Positions 9,412 through 15,653 of a DNA stretch of 64,000 nucleotides are shown here, piece after piece. The DNA is from an uncultured Clostridia bacterium. Its GTDB lineage: Bacteria; Bacillota; Clostridia; Christensenellales; UBA1242. A model generated the notes under the pieces. The model saw only the letters and a program-made list of their open reading frames with translations, was not told the origin of the DNA and made no database searches. Position 1 is the first letter of the stretch. Each line of letters opens with the position of its first letter. The position numbers were made by a program, and so were the translations under genes. The stretch lies in NCBI GenBank assembly GCA_934777505.1, contig CAKVNM010000001.1:186001-250000 (forward strand), given 5' to 3'.

Positions 9412-9423
9412 AATAGTCCAAAA

Positions 9424-9705
9424 TTACTTTGCTTCTGGATATACACTAACACGCTTTTTGTCTTTTGTAACAAACTCAAATTTTACAATACCGTCTGCCA
9501 ATGCATACAAAGTGTAATCTCTGCCCATACCAACATTTTTGCCAGCATAGATTTTGCTACCTCTTTGTCTAACGATAATGTTTCCAGCAGTAACTCTTTC
9601 GCCAGAGTACTTTTTAGTACCAAGACGCTTAGATTCACTATCTCTGCCGTTATGTGTTGTGCTACCACCTTTATGGTGAGCAAATAACTGCAAATTAATA
9701 AACAT
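9424..9705 (-). CDS. rpmA: 50S ribosomal protein L27 with cleavable N-terminal extension
   Basis: L27 reaches toward the peptidyl transferase centre with its N-terminus. The protein starts MFINLQLFAHHKGGS: the NLQLFA segment before HHKGG is the extension that Prp removes after the FA pair in Firmicutes. The rest (GSTTHNGRDSESKRLG, RQRGSKIYAGKNVGMG) is canonical L27, and 93 residues is the normal length. The gene overlaps prp by 11 bases and is the last of the rplU-prp-rpmA operon, ahead of a clear terminator. Confidence 0.98.
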   Translation of the reverse strand: MFINLQLFAHHKGGSTTHNGRDSESKRLGTKKYSGERVTAGNIIVRQRGSKIYAGKNVGMGRDYTLYALADGIVKFEFVTKDKKRVSVYPEAK

Positions 9706-10036
9706 TTTCTATTACCTCCAAATTGATAAAATCGGAATAACTTTCTCTTAAATCCGATAGACCGCAAAGCATTGTTAATAGAATAGTTTGTGCATCATGA
9801 TTTTCTTCGGCAGTGATATTACTAGGCAATTTTGCCTTTAAATATCCTGCTTCGTCATCTCTAACCAAATCGACATTGACTTTTGCCACTGTTAGTAGTC
9901 CAAGCACTGCCGTTTGAACAAGAGTTGAAACGCCTGCACACACAATATCTTCGCCACGCTCTGCATAGCCACTGTGTCCCATACATTGAACACATACGAT
10001 GTTGCCATCGTTTTTAAAAATTTTAATATTTGTCAT
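9695..10036 (-). CDS. prp: Ribosomal-processing cysteine protease Prp
   Basis: Prp cuts the N-terminal extension off L27. The catalytic dyad is H21 (in MGHSGYAERG) and C33 (in EDIVCAGVS), matching the H22/C34 pair of the Staphylococcus enzyme. It is 113 residues, as in the family. It lies between rplU and rpmA, the universal Firmicutes order. Its start overlaps the rplU stop in a TAATG junction, and its end overlaps rpmA, so the three are translationally coupled. The matching cleavable L27 next door makes the assignment firm. Confidence 0.95.
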   Translation of the reverse strand: MTNIKIFKNDGNIVCVQCMGHSGYAERGEDIVCAGVSTLVQTAVLGLLTVAKVNVDLVRDDEAGYLKAKLPSNITAEENHDAQTILLTMLCGLSDLRESYSDFINLEVIENVY

Positions 10037-10338
10037 TACTTAACGCTAACAATTTTTAATGTTGTGAATGGTTGTCTGTGACCTTGTTGTTTCTTTGTGT
10101 GTTTTTTTGCTTTGTACTTGAAAACTAAAATCTTAGCATCTTTTCCATGAGCAACAACTTCTGCAACAACTTCTGCCTTCTTTGCATCTTTTCCTGCCTT
10201 AACAGTTTCGCCATCAACAAGCATCAAAACATCAAGATTAACTTTGTCGCCAACATTAGCGTTCATTCTTTCTACATCAAGAACATCGTTTTCGCTAACC
10301 TTGTATTGTTTGCCTCCAACTGATACTACTGCGTACAT
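10036..10338 (-). CDS. rplU: 50S ribosomal protein L21
   Basis: L21 binds 23S rRNA in the large subunit. The start MYAVVSVGGKQYKV and the KAKKHTKKQQGHRQPFT segment are diagnostic. I start at the ATG at 10338, which follows a strong AAGGAGG; an upstream in-frame extension to 10410 runs through the structured leader and is not coding. The 100 residues match the family. First gene of rplU-prp-rpmA, with a consensus promoter and a probable autoregulatory leader. Confidence 0.98.
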   Translation of the reverse strand: MYAVVSVGGKQYKVSENDVLDVERMNANVGDKVNLDVLMLVDGETVKAGKDAKKAEVVAEVVAHGKDAKILVFKYKAKKHTKKQQGHRQPFTTLKIVSVK

Positions 10339-10344
10339 TAATGT

Positions 10345-10428
10345 GAACCTCCTTCTAGTATAACTCGCTGAACAAAGGTGATGGAACTTGTCCATGCTTA
10401 AAAAACCCATTTCACGCGGAACGAGTAT
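10345..10428 (-). ncRNA. Probable L21 leader (autoregulatory mRNA structure)
   Basis: Between the promoter and the rplU ribosome binding site the RNA can be closed by an ACTCG / CGAGT pairing that holds about 65 bases. The inside contains a GUUCCGCGUGAAAUGGG stretch and a small hairpin around AUGGAC / GUUCCAU. L21 leaders of this kind occur upstream of rplU in Firmicutes (Rfam family L21_leader). Membership is inferred from position and general shape; a covariance-model search would settle it. Confidence 0.6.
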
Positions 10429-10457
10429 ATTCTACAAAAAAAATAACCTGTTGTCAA
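10429..10457 (-). promoter_or_regulatory. Strong sigma-A promoter of rplU-prp-rpmA
   Basis: TTGACA (10452-10457) and TAGAAT (10429-10434) on the minus strand are separated by exactly 17 bp. The start point falls just ahead of the leader. The rest of the gap up to 10677 is AT-rich and holds nothing else I recognise. Confidence 0.85.
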
Positions 10458-10677
10458 GGATTATTTCTCTAAAATGCAATTATTTGTTATAAAATACATT
10501 ACTACCCTGCTCTTAGAATAGGCAAAGTCAAGTTTTTATGCAAAATTCATTAAAGATTTTAAGCAAGATTGATAAATTGTTTAAATTAAAGTAATGTGTT
10601 AGTGAAAAAGATTTTATTAAATTGAATAAAGTTTTCAAATTTCTTTTGGTTGCATATTTATGCAATATATCCTATAT

Positions 10678-11181
10678 TTATACCATTTTAAACGGAAACG
10701 ATTTTGCGTAATTATGCAAAAATTCGCCAATCAAAATTCTTTTGCCAGAAAGGAACAAAAAGTCTTCATCACCAGCAAAAGACTTGATAATTTTTTCAAA
10801 CAAATCAAAAATTTCTTGCTTGACTTTTTCAAATAATATTAAGTGAGAATTTAAGTTTGCTTTGTTATTGACAAACGCATTCAATTTTTCACAAAAAAAG
10901 TATTGCGTTTCAAGCGGGCTAAACGAGCCTTTATCAATCACTTTTGGAGCATTTTCAAATCCAGAAACAGACAAACTAACACTTTTATTCAAAAACTCAA
11001 AACAAAAGCAAACGCAAGATATTTCGGGCGGAAGCGGGTCATCTTCTTCTATTCCCGTTAGCCACGATTTAAACTCCCACGAGATATCCGCTATATCACG
11101 CTGACTAAGCGAAAGTTTCATGGAATTACGCTTGCGTTTTTTTAGTGCAAAATACTGTTTTTTTAAGTCAATTTTTTTCAT
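10678..11181 (-). CDS. Unrecognised cytoplasmic protein, partner of the PycTM-like gene
   Basis: I do not recognise this 167-residue protein. It starts with a very basic stretch (KKQYFALKKRKRNSMKL), has no signal peptide or membrane helix, and the middle looks like mixed beta strands followed by a C-terminal helical part. No nucleotide cyclase motif or nuclease motif is visible. Its ATG overlaps the stop of the upstream PycTM-like gene by four bases (ATGA), so the two are translationally coupled and probably work together. The pair sits where spoIVFB and rplU are normally adjacent, which marks it as an insertion. Confidence 0.7.
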   Translation of the reverse strand: MKKIDLKKQYFALKKRKRNSMKLSLSQRDIADISWEFKSWLTGIEEDDPLPPEISCVCFCFEFLNKSVSLSVSGFENAPKVIDKGSFSPLETQYFFCEKLNAFVNNKANLNSHLILFEKVKQEIFDLFEKIIKSFAGDEDFLFLSGKRILIGEFLHNYAKSFPFKMV

Positions 11182-11687
11182 GACACAAACCCCACGATTG
11201 CGAACAAAGCTATGCCAAAAATCAATGCCAAACTTAAAAAAAATATACTTTTATTGAACATAGAATACTTGATTTCTGCAAGTCTGGCATTGGTTATAAT
11301 TTCGCTGGCTAAGTCTTTTTCGTACTCATCACAAGCATACTCTTTCGGGAAATTATAATTTATAATTATGCGATTTAAGTAATCTTGCACATCAAGCGTG
11401 GAAATATCACGATAATACACCAAAGAGTTTACTCGCTGGCGTTTTAGATTGCGTTTGACTTTGTCAAATCTTGGGTGGAGTGCCGAAAAACTAATTAGCA
11501 TACTGATTGCAGAAAAAAGTAGGACGCTCCAATTTAAAAGGGCGATTTCAAACACCTTGCTTGAAAAAAATCCCGCTGTGAACACAATCAATGCCCCGTT
11601 TAGCGAGATGATTATGGAATGTTTTGTTTCCGAAAATTTTACATTGTCAATCACAAGCGAAAGCGTGTATTTTAAGATTTGTTTCAT
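11178..11687 (-). CDS. Membrane protein resembling Pycsar effector domain (PycTM)
   Basis: The layout is two membrane helices near the N-terminus (about 24-46 and 52-70), a charged cytosolic stretch of about 75 residues, and one C-terminal helix (about 147-168). This, with the motif ETKHSIIISLNGALI just before and within helix one, resembles PycTM/DUF5706, the membrane effector of Pycsar anti-phage systems, in which cyclic pyrimidine nucleotides trigger membrane damage. The family call is by eye and not certain. No cyclase is adjacent, so a classical Pycsar pair is absent. It is co-directional with spoIVFB upstream (59-bp gap) and overlaps the next gene by four bases. Confidence 0.55.
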   Translation of the reverse strand: MKQILKYTLSLVIDNVKFSETKHSIIISLNGALIVFTAGFFSSKVFEIALLNWSVLLFSAISMLISFSALHPRFDKVKRNLKRQRVNSLVYYRDISTLDVQDYLNRIIINYNFPKEYACDEYEKDLASEIITNARLAEIKYSMFNKSIFFLSLALIFGIALFAIVGFVS

Positions 11688-11746
11688 ATCAAAATTATGG
11701 CTAAAATCATCAAAAATTATACGCTTTTTGCTTTAATATTTCTGCA

Positions 11747-12598
11747 CTACTTCCCCGCAAAAATGTCTTTTAGTTTTGTGTCTAAGGGTCTAGTAAATAT
11801 TAGCATTTCAAGGTCTTTTTCGGTCAAACTGTTTTTCACTTTACAGTCATCGTCCATGATAAAAATTTGATTAACATTGTTTTTATCAAGTAGCCGATAT
11901 GCGTCATATATGCTTGAATTTTCGCTGATTGCGATTGTTTTTATAAACAAGCCTTTTTTGAGTTTTTCGCTCTTTTTTTCAATGTCTTGAATGTTGATAT
12001 AGTAAATGGATTTGTCGTCATCAAACAGCCCGATTAGAAGCAAAATTGCGTTTATGCCCATTGTGTAGTTGAGCGATGTGAAAAAACTCATAAAGAACAG
12101 AACAAAAAGTCCGCCAGTAAAAACAAATCCTACAATTTTTGTTATTTTGAACGCTTTTTTTCGGTTGAGTTTTGTGTTTAGAATACCAAGCAAGACTCTG
12201 CCACCGTCAAGCGGAAATATTGGCAAAAAGTTGAATAATAGCGTTGACAAATTGGCTGCAAAAAACATTTGAGTGAACGAATATGAGCAAGGAAAAAACC
12301 ACCAAACTGACGATAACACTAGCAAAATCAAGGCGTTAACAACTGGGCCTGCAAGTGCAATCAAAATCTCATCTTTTGGCTTAAACGGTGCGTTGTTGCC
12401 AGACAAACTTGCCCCATAGGGCATGAGCCTTATGATATTCAACTTGTAGCCCAAAATTCGACCAACAAGAGCGTGTCCCATTTCGTGCAGAACGACAGTT
12501 ATTGTGTAGCAAAAATAAAGCAAGCCTTGTCCAAAATAAATCATCACCAGTCCAAGAATCATAAATGACCAGTGAAATTTGAAACTAAATTTGCTCAT
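11747..12598 (-). CDS. spoIVFB: SpoIVFB-type intramembrane zinc metalloprotease with CBS-like tail
   Basis: Site-2 protease family M50. In Bacillus SpoIVFB cuts pro-sigma-K in the mother cell. The zinc motif HEMGH is near residues 38-42, and the second active-site segment NFLPIFPLDGGR is near 125-136. There are about six membrane segments, and residues 195-283 form a CBS-like domain that in Bacillus senses ATP. Its start overlaps the stop of the SpoIVFA-like gene by one base (TAATG). The order minD ... spoIVFA-spoIVFB ... rplU is the Firmicutes arrangement. No sigma-K gene lies in the window, so the substrate here is inferred. Confidence 0.88.
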   Translation of the reverse strand: MSKFSFKFHWSFMILGLVMIYFGQGLLYFCYTITVVLHEMGHALVGRILGYKLNIIRLMPYGASLSGNNAPFKPKDEILIALAGPVVNALILLVLSSVWWFFPCSYSFTQMFFAANLSTLLFNFLPIFPLDGGRVLLGILNTKLNRKKAFKITKIVGFVFTGGLFVLFFMSFFTSLNYTMGINAILLLIGLFDDDKSIYYINIQDIEKKSEKLKKGLFIKTIAISENSSIYDAYRLLDKNNVNQIFIMDDDCKVKNSLTEKDLEMLIFTRPLDTKLKDIFAGK

Positions 12599-12810
12599 TA
12601 AAACTTAATTTTACCCATTGAACTAACAAAGTCTTGAATACACTCTTTTAGCCCTAGCGAAAAAGTTTTGTTAAATAGTCCAATCACAAAAAAAGCAAGC
12701 AAAAATCCGCCCACCATCATGAGTTTTAAAAAGACATTTGACCAACAAAAAATTTGAACCTTTTTGGTCTTTTTTTTGTTTTTGAGTGCTTTAAATCCAA
12801 CTACTTTCAT
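12598..12810 (-). CDS. Small membrane protein in the spoIVFA position (truncated SpoIVFA-like)
   Basis: This is a 70-residue protein with a lysine-rich N-terminus (NKKKTKK), one membrane helix at about 27-47 and a short outer tail of about 22 residues. It directly precedes and overlaps spoIVFB, exactly where spoIVFA lies in Bacillus. Bacillus SpoIVFA is about 264 residues with a LytM-like domain after its membrane helix. Here that domain is absent, not merely frameshifted, because the next gene begins at once. A good AAGGTGG site precedes the ATG. The name rests on position and topology only; sequence similarity to SpoIVFA could not be tested. Confidence 0.6.
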   Translation of the reverse strand: MKVVGFKALKNKKKTKKVQIFCWSNVFLKLMMVGGFLLAFFVIGLFNKTFSLGLKECIQDFVSSMGKIKF

Positions 12811-12865
12811 ACAACCACCTTAATTACCTATATGCTAAAAAGTGGTCAAATATGATAGCCAATTC

Positions 12866-13132
12866 CTAGGAATAATCGTCTGGCAAAGCCCCAAAAATTT
12901 TAAGGTTATCGCTAACAATATCAATCTTGAAATGATACTGACCGCTGGACGAAATTTCAAGGTCTATAAAAACATTGTCGCTATCAATTCTGGCGTAATT
13001 TTTCATGACATGAAAAATATCACTCTTGATAACCTGCTTGATTCGCTCGGGATTAAAATGCTTGTCGGCTATCAAAACATGTTTTAGCCTTTCTTCGTCT
13101 TGTTTTGCCGATGAACTATAAAACAAACCCAT
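12866..13132 (-). CDS. minE: Cell division topological specificity factor MinE
   Basis: MinE stimulates the MinD ATPase and makes MinD oscillate or redistribute so the septum forms at midcell. The 88 residues have the family plan: a short amphipathic N-terminus, the MinD-contact helix (EERLKHVLIADK), and the C-terminal dimerisation part (YARIDSDNVFIDLEI). AAAAGGGAG precedes the ATG. It follows minD by 47 bases in the same direction. MinE in Gram-positives is found in many Clostridia but not in Bacillus subtilis, which uses DivIVA. Confidence 0.9.
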   Translation of the reverse strand: MGLFYSSSAKQDEERLKHVLIADKHFNPERIKQVIKSDIFHVMKNYARIDSDNVFIDLEISSSGQYHFKIDIVSDNLKIFGALPDDYS

Positions 13133-13179
13133 TGTGACTCCCTTTTTTTAAATATAAAACTTGACTGAGTGGAAAATTT

Positions 13180-13965
13180 TTAGCAATGTTTTCTTAATTT
13201 TCGCTTTAATCCACCAAAAAATCCACGATATTTTGCTGTATAATCATACAAAGCATTTTTTCCATTGTGAACATTGCTTGCAAGCAATTTGAAAGCATCA
13301 CTTCCAACACTTTTGAAAGGATTAGAGCAAGACAAAGTTGCAATGGAGTCGTCATCGGGAATAATCCCCAAAATATCGCATTTTAAAAGTGAACTAATTT
13401 GATTAACATCAAGCATTTTACCGTTTAGGGTCATGTCGCCACGCATACGATTAATCACGCAACTAACGCTGTCAACATTATACGAGCCAAGGATTGTTAG
13501 CACCTTGCTTGCATCTCGAATACTGGACAAATTTGGAGTGGTCACAATAATCGCTTCGCTAGCCGAATACACCGCCCGATGAAAGCCACTATCAATACCC
13601 GCTGGGCAGTCGATTAGGACATAATCAAATGTTTCGCTAAGGGCTTCAACCACCGCTTTTATCGAGTAACTTGTAATTTTTGTGTCGGTGTAAAGATGGC
13701 TTGACGGAAGCACAAAAAGTGTTGGATATCTAAGGTCTTGAATGAGCGCTTGTTTGAGCCTACACTTGCCTTCGATAACATCAAAAAGGTCATACACAAC
13801 TCTGTTTTCAACATTCATAACAACATCAAGATTGTTTAGTCCAATATCGGTGTCGAGCATTACTACGCGATTGCCAAGTTGAGATAATCTCATTCCAAGA
13901 TTAGCGCAAATTGTTGTTTTGCCAACTCCACCTTTACCGCTTGTGATAACAATTTTTCTTGCCAT
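13180..13965 (-). CDS. minD: Septum site-determining ATPase MinD
   Basis: MinD is a membrane-associated ParA/MinD-type ATPase that recruits MinC to block polar division. The deviant Walker A GKGGVGKTT is at residues 10-18, the switch segment DTDIGLNNLD follows, and the Walker B region is DYVLIDCPAGID. The C-terminus (GGLKRKLRKH) is the amphipathic membrane-targeting helix. Length 261 is typical. It is followed by minE. minC, normally just upstream, is not in the window: the next upstream gene is der. Confidence 0.95.
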   Translation of the reverse strand: MARKIVITSGKGGVGKTTICANLGMRLSQLGNRVVMLDTDIGLNNLDVVMNVENRVVYDLFDVIEGKCRLKQALIQDLRYPTLFVLPSSHLYTDTKITSYSIKAVVEALSETFDYVLIDCPAGIDSGFHRAVYSASEAIIVTTPNLSSIRDASKVLTILGSYNVDSVSCVINRMRGDMTLNGKMLDVNQISSLLKCDILGIIPDDDSIATLSCSNPFKSVGSDAFKLLASNVHNGKNALYDYTAKYRGFFGGLKRKLRKHC

Positions 13966-14160
13966 AATTTCTCCAAAAAAACATATTTTTCTAGGCTATT
14001 TTATAATCATTTTTTGGATTTGTAAAGAATAAAAATGTCGAATATAATCACATTAAGTCAATCGACAAAACTCGCAAAAATTTTAAACAAAAAGCACAAA
14101 AAAATTGCATATTATTACAAATTAATGAATAAATATGCAACTTTTGAAATATTTATAAAT
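13966..14160. other. AT-rich gap between der and minD
   Basis: This 195-bp gap is very AT-rich and holds no convincing gene. A plus-strand reading frame that begins here runs into der antisense and has no ribosome binding site. It probably carries the minD promoter, which I could not place. Confidence 0.5.
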
Positions 14161-15501
14161 TTATTTTTTGTAGTCAAAATCTTTGTCATCGCCACGACTT
14201 CTAAAAATCAATTTAATTGGCGTTCCTGAAAAATCAACCGACTTTCTAATGCAATTTTCAAGATATCTTTGATATGAAAAATGCACGATTTTTGCGTCAT
14301 TGCACATGAACACAAAAGTTGGCGGTTCAACACTTGGCTCTGTAACAAAGAAGAATTTTAAGCGTTTGCCATTTTTGCTTGGTGGTTGCGTCATTCTAAC
14401 CGCATCTTGCAAAATTTCATTCAAAATGCTTGTTGACATTCTGCGATGAGCATTGTCGTATGCTTGAATAATGCTTGGCATGAGTTTTGCAATTCTTTGA
14501 CCCGATTTTGCCGAAACAAAGCAAGAAATATAGTAGTCCATAAAAGCCAAATCTTCGCTTAGTTTTTGCTCGTAGATTTGTGTTGTGGACTGGTCTTTTT
14601 CAATGCTATCCCACTTGTTAACAACAACAACGCTTGGTTTTTGTGCTTCGTGCACAATTCCTGCAATTCTAACATCTTGTTCGCTGAGTGGTTCGCTTGC
14701 GTCAAACACAATAACAACAACATCGGCTCTTTCGATTGCTTCGAGCGACCTAATCACGCTATAATCTTCAACGCTTTCAAACTCGACTGCTCTTTTTCGC
14801 CTAATTCCCGCAGTATCAATCAAAGTGTAGTGTTTGCCGTCATATTCAAAAGGAGTGTCGATTGCATCTCTGGTTGTTCCTGCAATATTGCTAACAACAA
14901 CTCTGTCTTCGCCAAGAAGTCTGTTTACAATACTGCTCTTGCCAACATTTGGTTTTCCAACAATCGCAATTTTAACGCTATCGTCTTCAATATCTTCAAC
15001 ATCGCCCTTTGGAAACTTTGAGCAGACTTCGTCAAGCAGTTCGCCAAATCCAAGACGATTGCTTGCCGAAACGACAAAAGGCTCGCCAAGAGAAAGTTCA
15101 TAAAACTCGTAACTATTTTCAACTTCGTTGTTATCAAGTTTGTTGACGCATAGAACGATATCTTTTTTGCTTCGTCTAAGATAGTCGGCAATCTCTTTAT
15201 CGGCGGCGGTTAAGCCTTCTTTTCCGTCAACGACCAAAACGATAACATCGGCAAGTTCTATTGCAACATTTGCTTGTGCCATAATGTTTTTTTGAACTTC
15301 GCTATTGTTTCTAAGGTCAAGACCGCCAGTGTCAACGACATTAAACTTGTAGTTTAGCCATTCCACACTTGCATAAATTCTATCACGAGTAACACCCGGT
15401 TCATCTTTTACAATACTAATTCTTTTGCCCACAATTTTGTTAAAAAGCGTACTTTTTCCAACATTTGGACGACCTACTAAGGCCACTAATGGTTTTTTCA
15501 T
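14161..15501 (-). CDS. der: Ribosome biogenesis GTPase Der (EngA)
   Basis: Essential GTPase with two tandem G domains, needed for 50S subunit assembly. The first P-loop GRPNVGKS is at residues 10-17, the second GKPNVGKS near 180, each followed by its DTAG/DTGG switch and NKxD base-recognition motif (NKLD, NKWD). A C-terminal KH-like domain completes the 446 residues, the usual length. It is a single gene between feoB and minD with its own upstream gap. Confidence 0.97.
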   Translation of the reverse strand: MKKPLVALVGRPNVGKSTLFNKIVGKRISIVKDEPGVTRDRIYASVEWLNYKFNVVDTGGLDLRNNSEVQKNIMAQANVAIELADVIVLVVDGKEGLTAADKEIADYLRRSKKDIVLCVNKLDNNEVENSYEFYELSLGEPFVVSASNRLGFGELLDEVCSKFPKGDVEDIEDDSVKIAIVGKPNVGKSSIVNRLLGEDRVVVSNIAGTTRDAIDTPFEYDGKHYTLIDTAGIRRKRAVEFESVEDYSVIRSLEAIERADVVVIVFDASEPLSEQDVRIAGIVHEAQKPSVVVVNKWDSIEKDQSTTQIYEQKLSEDLAFMDYYISCFVSAKSGQRIAKLMPSIIQAYDNAHRRMSTSILNEILQDAVRMTQPPSKNGKRLKFFFVTEPSVEPPTFVFMCNDAKIVHFSYQRYLENCIRKSVDFSGTPIKLIFRSRGDDKDFDYKK

Positions 15502-15543
15502 ATCTAATCTTTCCTATTTTTATTCTAACTAAGTTATATTATC

Positions 15544-15582
15544 ACAAAAAAAGAGTTTTAGCAATCACTTTGTTACTAAAAC
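15544..15582 (-). terminator. Intrinsic terminator downstream of feoB
   Basis: GTTTTAG and CTAAAAC arms with some internal pairing are followed on the minus strand by TCTTTTTTT. It lies about 70 bases past the feoB stop. Confidence 0.65.
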
Positions 15583-15653
15583 ATCTTTTTGAAAAATTAT
15601 CTAAAATTTTACTATGATTTTATATGAAAATTTAACATCAGTAACCAAAAAAC

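Noticed and set aside
10678..11687. Complete Pycsar system
   Set aside because: The partner shows no nucleotide cyclase motif; only the effector-like membrane protein is suggested.
14035..14229. Plus-strand frame of 64 codons at the der end
   Set aside because: Half AT-rich gap, half antisense to der; no ribosome binding site.
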